This document shows positions 41,204 through 50,539 of a stretch of 64,000 bases of DNA, piece after piece. Both the position numbers and the translations under genes were made by a program. Below the pieces are notes generated by a model, which saw only the letters and a list, made by a program, of their open reading frames with translations, did not search any database and was not told where the DNA came from. This stretch comes from Acanthosepion pharaonis (lineage: Eukaryota > Mollusca > Cephalopoda > Sepiida > Sepiidae): assembly GCA_903632075.3 (NCBI GenBank), contig CAHIKZ030001813.1, positions 6,957,501 through 7,021,500 of the forward strand, read 5' to 3'. Each line of letters begins with the position of its first letter. Within the stretch, counting starts at the first letter, position 1.

Positions 41204-41762
41204 ATGACAAACATTATTTGTTCTCAGGGAGAGTTTTATAACACTAAGGCATCACACAAAACTATATATACATATTTACACACAGATAATAATATATCAC
41301 AGATATCTACAAGGCAAGCAAAGTGTATGGAGAACGAACAACATAGGTTCTTACATATAATATGGAGCGCCTTATGTGTTTCTGGAGAAGCCATGTTTAG
41401 GACCAGATTCAAACGTACCGAATTCATCTACTATTTTCCAGACGAAAGCATATTCTACGGAATGGAAACTGAGAGTCTTATTTTTTCCCAAAAGAAATGA
41501 AACGGTACCATGGTCTTGTAAGCTGCAGGCCGAGGCAGATTTAGTGTCAGCTCAGATCCACTGCCACGAGCTAAAAAAAGCAACCGACTACTGTAAACCG
41601 AATTTAAGAATGTTGCTACTTTCGTCACTGTATGATGTAAGCAGCTATCACGTGAATCACTTGTCTTATTTCTACCAAATCATAATCGCTTGTGTATGCT
41701 TGAATTCGTATTATTACACATCAAAGTCAACTTTAGTTAGCGGACATGAGATGCCTGCCTGA
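41204..41762 (+). CDS. Two overlapping unrecognised open frames
   Basis: The frames 41204-41500 (98 codons) and 41376-41762 (128 codons) overlap in different registers. The second contains CHELKKATDYCKPNLRMLLL but no domain that I know. No splice or promoter signal is evident. Chance frames are likely. Confidence 0.12.
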
Positions 41763-42169
41763 TGTTCAAATAACAGTTGTTAAGAAAAGCATTTTATACA
41801 TTACAACCGATAGTAAAAGTGACAGCTCGGTCAATGAATGTCGATTGTTTCTTGCTAATGGCTAATCTAACCATTGTCTTTAGTATACAGCGCCTCGAGT
41901 TGCAACAGGCGTAGAAACATGCATCTATTTGGAACATTTGTATGCATACGACAGTGACATCCTCACTGAAATATATTGGATCATTTCCAGTTTGTTTTTT
42001 TTTATCTGAAATCAAAAATATATATATATATATATTACAATGAAGCAAAATAATTACAATCTATGGAAATAATAATACAATCTATGGAAAAATAAGATGT
42101 CAATTTTAAATTAGTCCAAGTATATATGTGTTAATAATGCCCAATATAATTTATATACAATTATTTGAC

Positions 42170-42460
42170 TATTTACATTATTCGGACTATTGTCCTCATC
42201 TTTGACACCATGTTTATCACAACGTTTCGGCTGTTGTACGCTCAGGCTTCTTCAGGTGCTTGGAATGTCCAACTGAACTATTTATTTCGTTCTAGTTCCA
42301 CGTGTCATGCCTAATGGATGTCAGTTATCTCCTGTTTAATACCCCTCTCAATGTTCTCCACCTCCTTAACCAGGTATTGAACTCACACTCTTTGGGACCT
42401 GGATCTAACTAACGTCATTATCCACTGTGCCCTGTGTCCTTGAGGACATCTGCATGAATT
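42170..42460 (-). mobile_element. SINE family A, minus-strand copy
   Basis: The plus strand runs from tatttacattattcggacta through atcacaacgtttcggctgtt, cgttctagttccacgtgtca and ggtattgaactcacactctt (B-box complement) to cactgtgccctgtgtccttg. It is a full-length reverse complement of the 30305 copy, including the 5' hairpin sequence and the gggtattataaaac flank. Confidence 0.88.
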
Positions 42461-42614
42461 TCTGGGTATTATAAAACTAATGTCTTCAGTAACCATTTTT
42501 ACCAGTGCTCATATTGCAACTTTTGCTGTTATCATTGCATGCTTTTTGCCAGAGTTCATATTGCAATGTTTGTTGTTATTATCGCTTTTCTCTGGCACTC
42601 CTTATTACTGGTTC

Positions 42615-43061
42615 CTACATTGTATTCATTTCTATGCTTGGTCGGCTCAGGAGATTTTTGTGGCCTAGCATATTTGCTGATTCCTTAAGTTTATGAATTT
42701 TCCAATGATGTTCTTTGTCTATGTCCTCAACCTGATCCCACAGAGGGTGGTGATCTTCCTTTTCTCCCCATATGTGGTCAGCCACGCCTGACCTTTCCTA
42801 TTCCCGTCGTGTTACAGCTTTCTGGTGTTCTTGAAGCCTTATCTTAAGGTGGGCGGCCTGTCTTCCCTCTATATTCCTTTCCGCAACAACACGGTATAGC
42901 GTACACACAGTCTTTAGTCATATTCTCCTCTATGGGGGGGGGTCTTACTCGGGAGAGATATATGCGAAATGTCGTCTCACTTTTGTAGTCTGTCCTGATG
43001 TTATATAGACCGGAGATCCATTGTATTTTCTCTGATAACTCCTTTACACAAGACAGGCAGA
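42615..43061 (-). pseudogene. Penelope-like element GIY-YIG endonuclease (copy 5)
   Basis: The minus frame 43061-42844 reads LSEKIQWISGLYNIRTDYKS, then FRIYLSRVRPPPIEENMTK and CVYAIPCCCGKEYRGKTGRP, ending at TAA (42844-42846). The VYxIPCxCGKxYxGxTGRP block holds the GIY and YIG halves; YIG is YRG here. Another frame continues with QEHQKAV, then VADHIWGEKEDHHPLWDQVE, IDKEHHWKIHKLKESANMLG and LLSRPSIEMNTM, stopping at 42615-42617. This C-terminal half is uninterrupted for about 60 codons. One or two frameshifts separate the halves, near 42840 and 42795. No RT lies upstream. The lineage differs from copies 1-3 (CCCGK type). Confidence 0.85.
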
Positions 43062-43130
43062 CTGTGTGTTGTTGTCTTCTTCTTGTGCCCGCCTATCACA
43101 GTTTTGGGGACTGTTGCCATGTACCCAGTG

Positions 43131-43170
43131 TAAATAGTGTACATAATACCTCATCTCAGAAATATAAACA
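43131..43170 (+). mobile_element. SINE family A terminal tail fragment
   Basis: The string gtaaatagtgtacataatac...ctcatctcagaaatata equals the extreme 3' end of the 30305 copy. It lies in plus orientation while the nearest family A copy is minus. Confidence 0.65.
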
Positions 43171-43249
43171 GATACAATTATTTGAGTTAGGATACTTTTC
43201 TTATCTTTCAGTTGAAATTTATTATATTGATTAACATAAAATTATGTTT

Positions 43250-43506
43250 TAGAACTAGATTGGCAGCAACGTCTCATCATTTTAATTTTAAATTGACTAG
43301 ATATAACCGTAAGTTCTGTGCTAACAGTTTCTTCTCTCGCGATTCTTATTTGTAGAAAACTCTTGCGGCTTCTTGCTTTTAACTCAACTTTGATCTTCAA
43401 TAATTGAAACGCAATGTCAATCGTCATCATCTACCTTCTTAATTCCTGTTTTTTTTTTATTGCTGACTCCTATTAATGATGTTTTTTTCCCATATTCTCT
43501 CACATC
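43250..43506 (+). pseudogene. LINE (lineage L2) 3' end, left of the LTR element
   Basis: The plus strand reads LTRYNRKFCANSFFSRDSYL, a stop, KTLAASCF, a stop, then LNFDLQ and KRNVNRH in neighbouring frames, the degraded SFFSRTxxLWNSLPASCFPxNFDLQxFKRNVNRHL end of L2. The 3' UTR runs into the LTR element at 43506 and resumes after it at 47448, as the intact copy at 36320-36585 shows. Confidence 0.72.
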
Positions 43507-43820
43507 TGTAGAATAATAATACAATAAACGACACTTACCGGCGTAAGAGTTCCAGCTAGCGTCCAGCTGGCAGACAAAAATAAAGCAGGTTGTAACTTAA
43601 TACAAACCCCGCAAACTAACTGAAATTAAGTTGGTATTTTATAGAAATACTTCCACCAGGTACCAGCAGCCAATCAAAGCTTCCAAGCAATGGACTATCC
43701 CACTTTAGCATAATGAGATGCTCCATTGCACCATAAATAAACTCTTCCTCAATGTTGAATCAGTCTTCACTCAGCTTGCTCCACAACTGAGTGTTTATAT
43801 TGACCACGTATTGTTCGACA
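43507..43820 (+). repeat. 5' LTR
   Basis: TG...CA ends. It contains AATAAA twice near the start (acaataaac, aaaataaag) and accataaataa near 43730 as a possible TATA element. The tccagctagcgtccagctgg block recurs in a related LTR fragment at 53860-53938. Confidence 0.93.
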
Positions 43821-44860
43821 TGGCGCTGCGAACAGGATTTATGACACCTGAAAATTGGGAACTCTTCTTCATTGAAGCAGGCATATCCACCGACTCGGCC
43901 AAAACTCATGCAACAAGGTTTGCGGACGAGAAGCTGACAATCGAGAGCCTTCAAATGCTGGATCGATCTATGCTTAAGGAGTTGGGAGTCACATTAATGG
44001 GAGAAGCCCTGTGTATCATTACAGGCTAAAGGAATCCGCCACCCAGACAACCTGCATTCAGGCACTAGCAGCCAAGCCTCCTCATCTCAATCTCGAGATG
44101 ACACCACAGCAATTCAGGAAGTTCCGAATTGACTGGGATGTCTTTACCAAGATGACAAAATGCCAAACTCCCAAGCTAATATTCACCTATACAATTGTGC
44201 TGATGAGGCTGTGCAAAACGCCATAATCAACACACACCCTGACTTCTTTACCACTGATCCAGATAATCTACTTGACATGGTAGAAGTGTTGGTCACCCAG
44301 AGGTCAAGTCCTATTGTCCATCGCCTTGCTTTTGCCTCCATGTCTCAGGATGCTGATGAGCCAATACAAAGTTACCTTGTCCGCCTCAGAGCCGTAGCCG
44401 TTGATTGTAATTTTTACCTGCCCCTCGTGTGAACATGACCTGTCTGATATCAAACATCAAGGACCAGATCATCCGTGGAATAGCAAATGACACACTCCAG
44501 GCTGACCCACTGGCCAAAGCTGGGGGCACTTAAATCCCTTGGACAAAATATCCGTCATGCTGAGGCATTTGAATCAGCATTGCGGGACCAAACCTCAATG
44601 GCCAGTGCTTCAGATACAGCTGCTGCCTGCTATCAACATACCGCAGACAGAAGGGTTCACCACAAGCCAACGAGGCGATCCGTACCAGTACCTATTGCAA
44701 CTGCAATGTTAAATCAAACCACCAGGCTTGCTTAGGTTGTGGCAGCCACCAGCATGGCTCCTCAGGAACTGAATCACGCCGCTAAAAATGCCCAGCGTGG
44801 GGACAAACATGTAGTAATTGTGGGAAGCCCAATCACTTATCGAGGGTATGCCGGGCTAAG
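43820..44860 (+). pseudogene. gag: gag of the 43507 element: SAM-like domain, capsid-like region, zinc knuckle
   Basis: The likely start ATG is 43820-43822, spanning the last LTR base and the first two PBS bases. The first frame (to 44029) reads TPENWELFFIEAGISTDSAK, then FADEKLTIESLQML and LKELGVTLMGEALCI, a SAM-like fold used at the N-terminus of gag in a known invertebrate gypsy group. After a frameshift near 44015 the capsid-like region follows: LEMTPQQFRKFRIDWDVFTK, then NIHLYNCADEAVQNAIINTH and VTQRSSPIVHRLAF. The CSNCGKPNHLSRVC zinc knuckle (CX2CX4HX4C) is at 44810-44851. At least four frameshifts or stops occur. The element could not make a full gag. Confidence 0.82.
43821..43840 (+). 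promoter_or_regulatory. Primer-binding site
   Basis: TGGCGCTGCGAACAGGATTT directly follows the LTR. It resembles tRNA-Lys-type sites (TGGCGCCCGAACAGGGAC) with a small change after TGGCGC. The tRNA is therefore probable, not certain. Confidence 0.65.
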
Positions 44861-45069
44861 AAACCAGCTCAAGCGGTCAGGAAAAGCCTAGAGGCTAATG
44901 AAGCCGCCATGGACACACTTATCGCCCACATCACATTCAATCAAACGACAGGCACGTATACATCTAAAGACACAGGTCAGATAAGGGAAATTGATGCATA
45001 TGTTGTTCCATTTTCGCCAAAACCGGATCCCAGAGAAATTAAGAATATCCCCAGAAATCACAGCACTAG

Positions 45070-45360
45070 GATGACAACCTTTCCTGACAGTGGGGCCACC
45101 ATATGTCTGGGGGACTTAAGCACCTTCTGAATATGGGGCTCACTATCAACAACCTCATTCCATCAAGAAAAGTCGTCCGAGCTGTGGGAGGCTTTACGCT
45201 TGTATGTCAGGGTTGGCTCCCCGTGGAATTCATCGTCCAAGGAAGAACAACTAAACAAGCCCTATACATATGCAAAAAGATTCAGCGGCTATGTCTTCAG
45301 CAAAGCAGCCTGCATTGATGTAGGATACTGTCCAAAAGACTTCCTGAAGCCGACAACTAC
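45070..45360 (+). pseudogene. Retroviral-type aspartic protease of the 43507 element
   Basis: FPDSGATICLG includes the catalytic D-S-G (45086-45094). A frameshift at the G5 run near 45108-45112 moves the rest to another frame: LLNMGLTINNLIPSRKVVRA, then GFTLVCQGWLPVEF, the usual hydrophobic flap region. It then continues with KAACIDVGYCPKDF. Confidence 0.78.
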
Positions 45361-45589
45361 AATATCACCCCAAACAACAATGCAACACATGCCCTCGACA
45401 AGCACACATAAAAAATCGGACGTAAGCCCAAACAATGCAAAGTCGAGGGACAACTTCCAACATAATAAAAAAACTCCCCCTTTTCTTCCAACAGAACAAA
45501 ACATTGATAGGCTCAAGAATTGGCTATTGAATCAATTTGCCGAAACGGCGTTCAAGAACAATGGTGATTTCCCACCGATGTCTGGCCCC

Positions 45590-46500
45590 ACTGCACATAT
45601 ACACCTCAAAGAAGGAGCAGTCCCCAAAGCCAGACATAACCCAATTCCTGTGTTTTTCACTTCAAAAGAGCCCGTAAAACAGGCCCTTGGGAAGATGTGA
45701 AAAGGGGTATCATAACCCCAGTACCCGTTGGCATGCCCACTGGATTGGTGTAGCACTATGGTACTACCGCCAAAAAAATGGCAAACCACGAAGAACCATA
45801 GACTACCAACACCTGAATTCACAGTGCAAACGGGAAACACACCATACAGGGTCACCATTCCAGCTAGCAACTACAAGTGCCACCTAAACAAAAGAAAACA
45901 GTGTTGGATGCTGTTGATGGATATCATTCCATCCCCTTAGATAAAGAGTCCCAGCCACTCACCACCTTCATCACAGAATGGGGAAGGTTCATGTACCTGA
46001 GGATGCCATAAGGTTACCTAGCATCTGGCGATGCCTACACCCGAAGGTATGATGAAGTAATAAAAGACATCCCCCGCAAAGTAAAAAAATCGTGGATGAC
46101 ACCCTACCTATGACTCTGACATCGAAGGAGCCTTTTTTTCACACCTTCGATTTTCTCCCTCCATTGTGCAAAAAACGGCATCGTAATAAATAGAGAAAAA
46201 TTCCAATTTTGCCAAGACACGGTGCAGTTTCGGGGGCCTCCAAATAACATCTTCTGGTGTAACCCCTTCTAAATCCATGCTGGAGGCAATATTGAGCTTC
46301 CCAATACCAAAAAACACTCACCGATGCCAGATCATGGTTTGGGCTGGTCAACCAAGTCGCTTGGGCATACCCACTAAGCCCAGTCATGCTTCCATTTCGT
46401 GATCTCGTAAAACGAGACTCACACTTTACATGGAATAAAAGCCTTGAGGATGCATTCCAGCAGTCAAAGAAGGTCATAGTTGACTTAGTCCGAAAAGGCA
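45590..46500 (+). pseudogene. Reverse transcriptase of the 43507 element
   Basis: Conserved segments appear in order in shifting frames: HLKEGAVPKARHNPIPVFF; KKNGKPRRTIDYQHLNSQ; AVDGYHSIPLDKESQPLTTF with TEWGRFMYLRMP; GYLASGDAYTRRYDEV; VDD catalytic motif at 46092-46100 followed by TL; FCQDTVQFRGLQITSSGV. At least six frame changes and several stops are present, so the domain is dead. The GYLASGDAYTRRYD block is characteristic of the same invertebrate gypsy group as the SAM-containing gag. Confidence 0.8.
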
Positions 46501-46529
46501 TCGCAACATTTCAAAAAAGAAAGAATAAC

Positions 46530-46950
46530 CTGCCTTGCCCCAGATTGGAGCAAAGACGGAATGGGCTTCCATTTTGCAGAAGTATTGCTCATGCACCACT
46601 GACAAAGCCCCAGTTTGCTGCCCTGAAGGTTGGCGCCTGATATTTGCTGGTAGCAGATTCTGCATTGATGCTGAACGCAGATATGCACCTATTGAAGGCG
46701 AAGCAGCAGCAATTGCATGGGCATTGGAAAATGTCGGTTTTTTTGTAATGGGTTGCCTGGAATCTCATAGTGGTTACAGATCATGAACCACTAAAAGGAT
46801 TATTCGGAGATAGAGACCTTAGTAAAATCCAAAACCCCTGATTATTCAGGTTAAAGGAGAAACCCTCAGGTACAGATTCACCATTCAGCACTGCCCTGGG
46901 AAATGGCACAGAGCCTCCGATGCTGTTATTCGTAACCCAGCAGACATCTC
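46530..46950 (+). pseudogene. RNase H of the 43507 element
   Basis: Plus frames give RYAPIEGEAAAIAWALENVG (with the catalytic-type Glu), then VVTDHEPLKGLFGDRDL (Asp) and YRFTIQHCPGKWHRASDAV, the terminal RNase H block. Several frameshifts are present. Nothing recognisable as integrase follows. Confidence 0.78.
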
Positions 46951-47112
46951 ACAGGCACTCCTAAATGTATTCACTGCTGGAATACCATCAAACACTGCTC
47001 AGTTGTTCACAATAACACGGACAAAAACCCCTCGGGCATTGTCCAGACTACTTCCACACAACCAGCCAGGTTTGAAGGAACAAATCCTCCCCAAAGGCCA
47101 CTACCAACACGC

Positions 47113-47127
47113 GATGGGGGAAGGAGA
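47113..47127 (+). promoter_or_regulatory. Polypurine tract
   Basis: gatgggggaaggaga lies immediately before LTR2, where plus-strand priming is expected. Confidence 0.85.
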
Positions 47128-47442
47128 TGTAGAATAATAATACAATAAACGACACTTACCGGCGTAAGAGTTCCAGCTAGCGTCCAGCTGGCAGACAAAA
47201 ATAAAGCAGGTTGTAACTTAATACAAACCCCGCAAACTAACTGAAATTAAGCTGGTATTTATATAGAAATACTTCCACTCAGGTACCAGCAGCCAATCAA
47301 AGCCCAAGCAATGGACTATCCCACTTTAGCATAATGAGATGCTCCATTGCACCATAAATAACTCTCTTCCTCAATGTTGAATCAGTCTTCACTCAGCTTG
47401 CTCCACAACTGAGTGTTTATATTGACCACGTATTGTTCGACA
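47128..47442 (+). repeat. 3' LTR
   Basis: It differs from LTR1 at about five sites, mainly 1-2 nt indels (for example atttatatag versus attttatag). Confidence 0.93.
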
Positions 47443-47447
47443 ACATC

Positions 47448-47515
47448 CAGTAATCCCTTGCGTGTCATTGGCTTTATTGTCCTACTTGGGGTGTAATGAT
47501 TAAAAACGATATTCC
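47448..47515 (+). pseudogene. LINE (lineage L2) 3' UTR, right of the LTR element
   Basis: The sequence cagtaatcccttgcgtgtca...ctacttggggtgtaatgatt aligns with cagtaacccctcttgtgtct...ttgactggggtgaatttgat at 36530-36580. It continues the L2 copy split by the LTR insertion. Confidence 0.75.
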
Positions 47516-47799
47516 ATATCTTCATAGCATCAGTTGAAAGTGGCGCTTTCTTTTTTGCTATATCTAAGCTATGAAGCATAGTTTTTTGGAAAGTAAAATA
47601 CTCAATGCAATATGTTAGAAAATTTACAAATGTCTTCTTATATCAAGTACGCTAAGCAAACTGGTCACACTATACGTGAAGTAGAATGTGTCAGTTTAAA
47701 ATTAGACAAATAGGATAATATTTAAAAATCCACAGATAGAGAAAGAGAAAAAAAACATTACTGTTGGAAGGCAATAACGAAAGAAAAGTGGGGAGAAGA

Positions 47800-47928
47800 A
47801 GAGGATCCATACCTTTCCCCAGAGTAATACGTCGTAAGTGAATGTAATAGATTCGACTGGAATTCGAACTCGGTTCTCCAATTTCTCAATGCGAGCCGCT
47901 ATCTGTTACTCCAACGTTGCCTTCGGCA
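47800..47928 (-). mobile_element. SINE family B head
   Basis: The minus strand is ttggagtaacagatagcggc (A-box), then gagttcgaattcc (B-box) and ttacattcacttacgacgta. It matches the head of the 29070 copy (tggagtaatagatagcggct...gagttcgaatcc). Confidence 0.75.
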
Positions 47929-47984
47929 TATACTTTAAGTGTATAATTTTCAAAACACTCTTTCATTATGTTAAGTTTAAATTC

Positions 47985-48180
47985 TCGTTCTCTCTAAAAC
48001 TATGTCATTTCTCACATGTTCAGTCCATGGTATCGTCAGCATCCTTCTGTGGAAGAATATTTCTGTGGTCTCAAGTCTCTTCTTCATCTCTGATGAGATT
48101 GTCCGGCCTTCAATGGCATATAGTAGGATCGAGATTGTATAGAAGTTCAATGATCTTTTCTGTAAAGAATAAGAAAGAGA
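47985..48180 (-). pseudogene. LINE (lineage L1) fragment, minus strand
   Basis: The minus strand gives RTISSEMKKRLETTEIFFHR, then RMLTIPWTEHVRND and VLER. This is the CWTISSxMKxRLEATExxFYRRMLRIPWTxHVxNxxVL block, here almost uninterrupted. Confidence 0.8.
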
Positions 48181-48239
48181 AACACTATAAAATAAGCATT
48201 GACCTTAGATTGAAGAGGTTAAGACGACTGTGTTTGTGG

Positions 48240-48600
48240 TAGTATCCACGGGGGAGTCTGTTTTACAAAGTAGCGGTTCTCAGGAGTAAGCTTCCAGAGT
48301 GGAACGCCTTTCTTAGCAAACGAATATCTAGGGTGTGTGGATGATTGAACATGTGGAGGGAGAAAGGCGAGTTTTGGCTGTATATGTCTGAAGACATGTC
48401 ATGAAAGAACGAGGCTTTTCTGGACATTTCCCATTGAAATAACGATAGGCTTGCGACTTTGCATCTGTGGGATCGAGACTGTAGAACGTAAATAAAGTTA
48501 TCCTACTCAAAGTCGCATAAGGGATTTTGAACTTAAAATTTGAATGCTGGAAAGGGTGAATTAGACTACTCCAGCGAAGATATGACCGCACTGTTCCATT
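48240..48600 (-). pseudogene. LINE (lineage L2) fragment
   Basis: The minus frame reads FYSLDPTDAKSQAYRYFNGK, then CPEKPRSFM. Later KTRLSPSTCSIIHTP and TLEAYS-like sequence correspond to SLxYRYFxGKCxxEL...TRxSxxxHPF and LWNSLP. It is heavily degraded. It follows an L1 piece on the same strand. Confidence 0.55.
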
Positions 48601-48680
48601 TTTTATCTGATCAGACGCTTGTCAAGATAAATAACCGAATCTTTTTCCAGCATCTTTAACGATGATTTTCTTAGCTTAGA

Positions 48681-49080
48681 TGGAGCACCCAGTGAGGATC
48701 GAACTCACTAGTCCTTCGTAATTCATCTCGCGAGAAAAGCTTTCTAACCATTACATAACGTAGAGTTGACCATAGGGAATCTAATCTTAGATCTGGCACA
48801 AGGATCGAACTCAGTACTCTAACAAGAAATTCTTCCTAACCATTGCATCTTATGTATTGGTCGGTAGTGACCTCTAGTCCCAGTAGATGTTCATAGCACG
48901 AAGCCTCAATGAGGATCAAATTCACTACTTAGTCTTAATTGATCTAACGAGACAATCTTGCTAACCATTGCAACACGTTGAAGTGCCCTTAGCGATAGAT
49001 CTTATGTATTAGTTTCACTTTTGGTCTGGGGGAATATCTAGTCTCAGTAGATCTTCAAAGCAAGAACCCTCTTTGAGAAT
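48681..49080 (-). repeat. Tandem array of SINE D-like tRNA units
   Basis: The minus strand shows three tRNA-like heads. One at about 48992-48903 has gcaatggttagcaagattgt and gaatttgatcc. One at about 48852-48795 has gcaatggttaggaagaattt and gagttcgatcc. One at about 48775-48685 has gtaatggttagaaagctttt and gagttcgatcctcact. They are separated by a repeated spacer (catctactgggactagaggt, with a second version atctactgagactagatatt near 49050). The last unit has a perfect T-arm stem. Confidence 0.75.
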
Positions 49081-50539
49081 ACAACCGTTTGAAAATTAAA
49101 AACTGTATTTATTCGTCACAGAAAAAACATATTATGAATTTCATGAAGTAGAACATTTTTGGAACTAACCTATTGGCCCAAGGGAAAATCGGAAAATTTA
49201 TTTTCTCCGCTAAAAATGAAGAACTTTAATATATGAGAATTTCGTGTGGGCGTATATAAGCAAATGTCTGCGTGGAAATACGAACACAACTTTTAATTAT
49301 GTGATACTATAACAGTGCCTCTACAGTTTAAAAAATGTATTAAATTAAATAATTATTTACTACTATACTACGCTTTATTTTCAGTGTCCGTTCCCAGAAA
49401 GTTACCAAATTTCACACCTGGCATAAAATAAAAGTACATCAAATAAATAACAATTAATTTTTTTATATATAAAAATGTCATTCTTTAACTCTGCTGCAAA
49501 GAAAGATATTGTCTTTTTAGCAGCAGACTTAATAGTCCATAGCCGTGGAGCAACGTTGAAAATGTTACTATTACAGACTATAATTTCAGTCACGGTTTCA
49601 AGTATTGTTGCCAGCTTTACACTTTTGGCTGTTTTACGTTACGACGGCAACATCAGCAGGGGCATTTACCTAATGAAAAGAGAAACAAGCTGTTGGGAGT
49701 TGTGTGGCACCCTGCATTATTAGAAAAACTAAAAAGAAATATTCATAGAAATATGATTTTATTTTATTCGGTTTATTAACCAGTTGTTAGTTATTTAGAC
49801 GAAGAATAATTCAGTTTTTAGAATAATTCTCTAAGTGTATTTAGGCGACCCTAAGGGAAGAAGAAGGGAAAAAGAAAAAAGGAAAAGAAAAGAAAAGGAG
49901 AGGGAGATGGGTACGCAAAAAGCCGGTCATTAGCGAAAAACAGGTGTCAAGAGATATCTAGGCCAACGCGCCTGACTGAATTTCAAAAACAATGGAAATT
50001 GTTATTTGGAAGAATAGGATTAAAGGTAATTAAAAAGAAAGAAAGAAAACAGACTTGGTAAAAGTGTATGAACATACGTACGATTGATAAAAATACCGGT
50101 CAAAGCATCTGGCCTACTTTTGTGTAGAAGCTCATTATCAATTTGGAGAAATGGGATTTTAGAACAATGGAAAACGAAATATTAATCGGAGAAGGGTGTC
50201 TTTTGGGATGAGAAGGTGACCGCTGAATTGTATACAGATCTTGACCTGTTGAAAATTAGAACCCCACGATGATGAAGTGAAGACATTTTCAATTCAGATA
50301 ATTAAGATTTTTGACTATCAGGTCTGAGCAAAAACAAAGAGGTGAAAACAATTGTTTTGGCTCACAGAAAGCGCCAGCGAGACGAGAAAAATTCTTCCTG
50401 AAGTCATATCTAATTATGGCGGGCTGTTTTGACAAAAGCCAAAAGTGAGAAAGGCCGAGATTGTCATTTTTCGTGCGTAAAAAAAAGGCCAAATTGGATT
50501 TTTGTTTTTTAGCAAGGTGTCTCTTTCCCAGAACAAAGC
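49081..50539. other. Unassigned stretch
   Basis: Plus frame 49475-49723 (82 codons) has hydrophobic LLLQTIISVTVSSIVASFTL but no context supporting a gene. Minus frame 50289-50570 (93 codons) runs into the GC-rich region that follows. No repeat family was recognised. Confidence 0.3.

Larger units (their letters stand above)
43507..47442 (+). mobile_element. Ty3/gypsy-type LTR retrotransposon with both LTRs and TSD, lacking integrase
   Basis: The 314-bp LTR1 (43507-43820) and 315-bp LTR2 (47128-47442) both start tgtagaataataatac and end tattgttcgaca, about 97% identical by eye. The 5-bp target duplication acatc is at 43502-43506 and 47443-47447. Internal order is PBS, gag with SAM-like domain and zinc knuckle, protease, RT, RNase H, PPT. 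Only about 180 bp lie between the RNase H end and LTR2, so integrase is absent. Coding frames are broken many times. The element sits in an L2 LINE. Confidence 0.93.
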
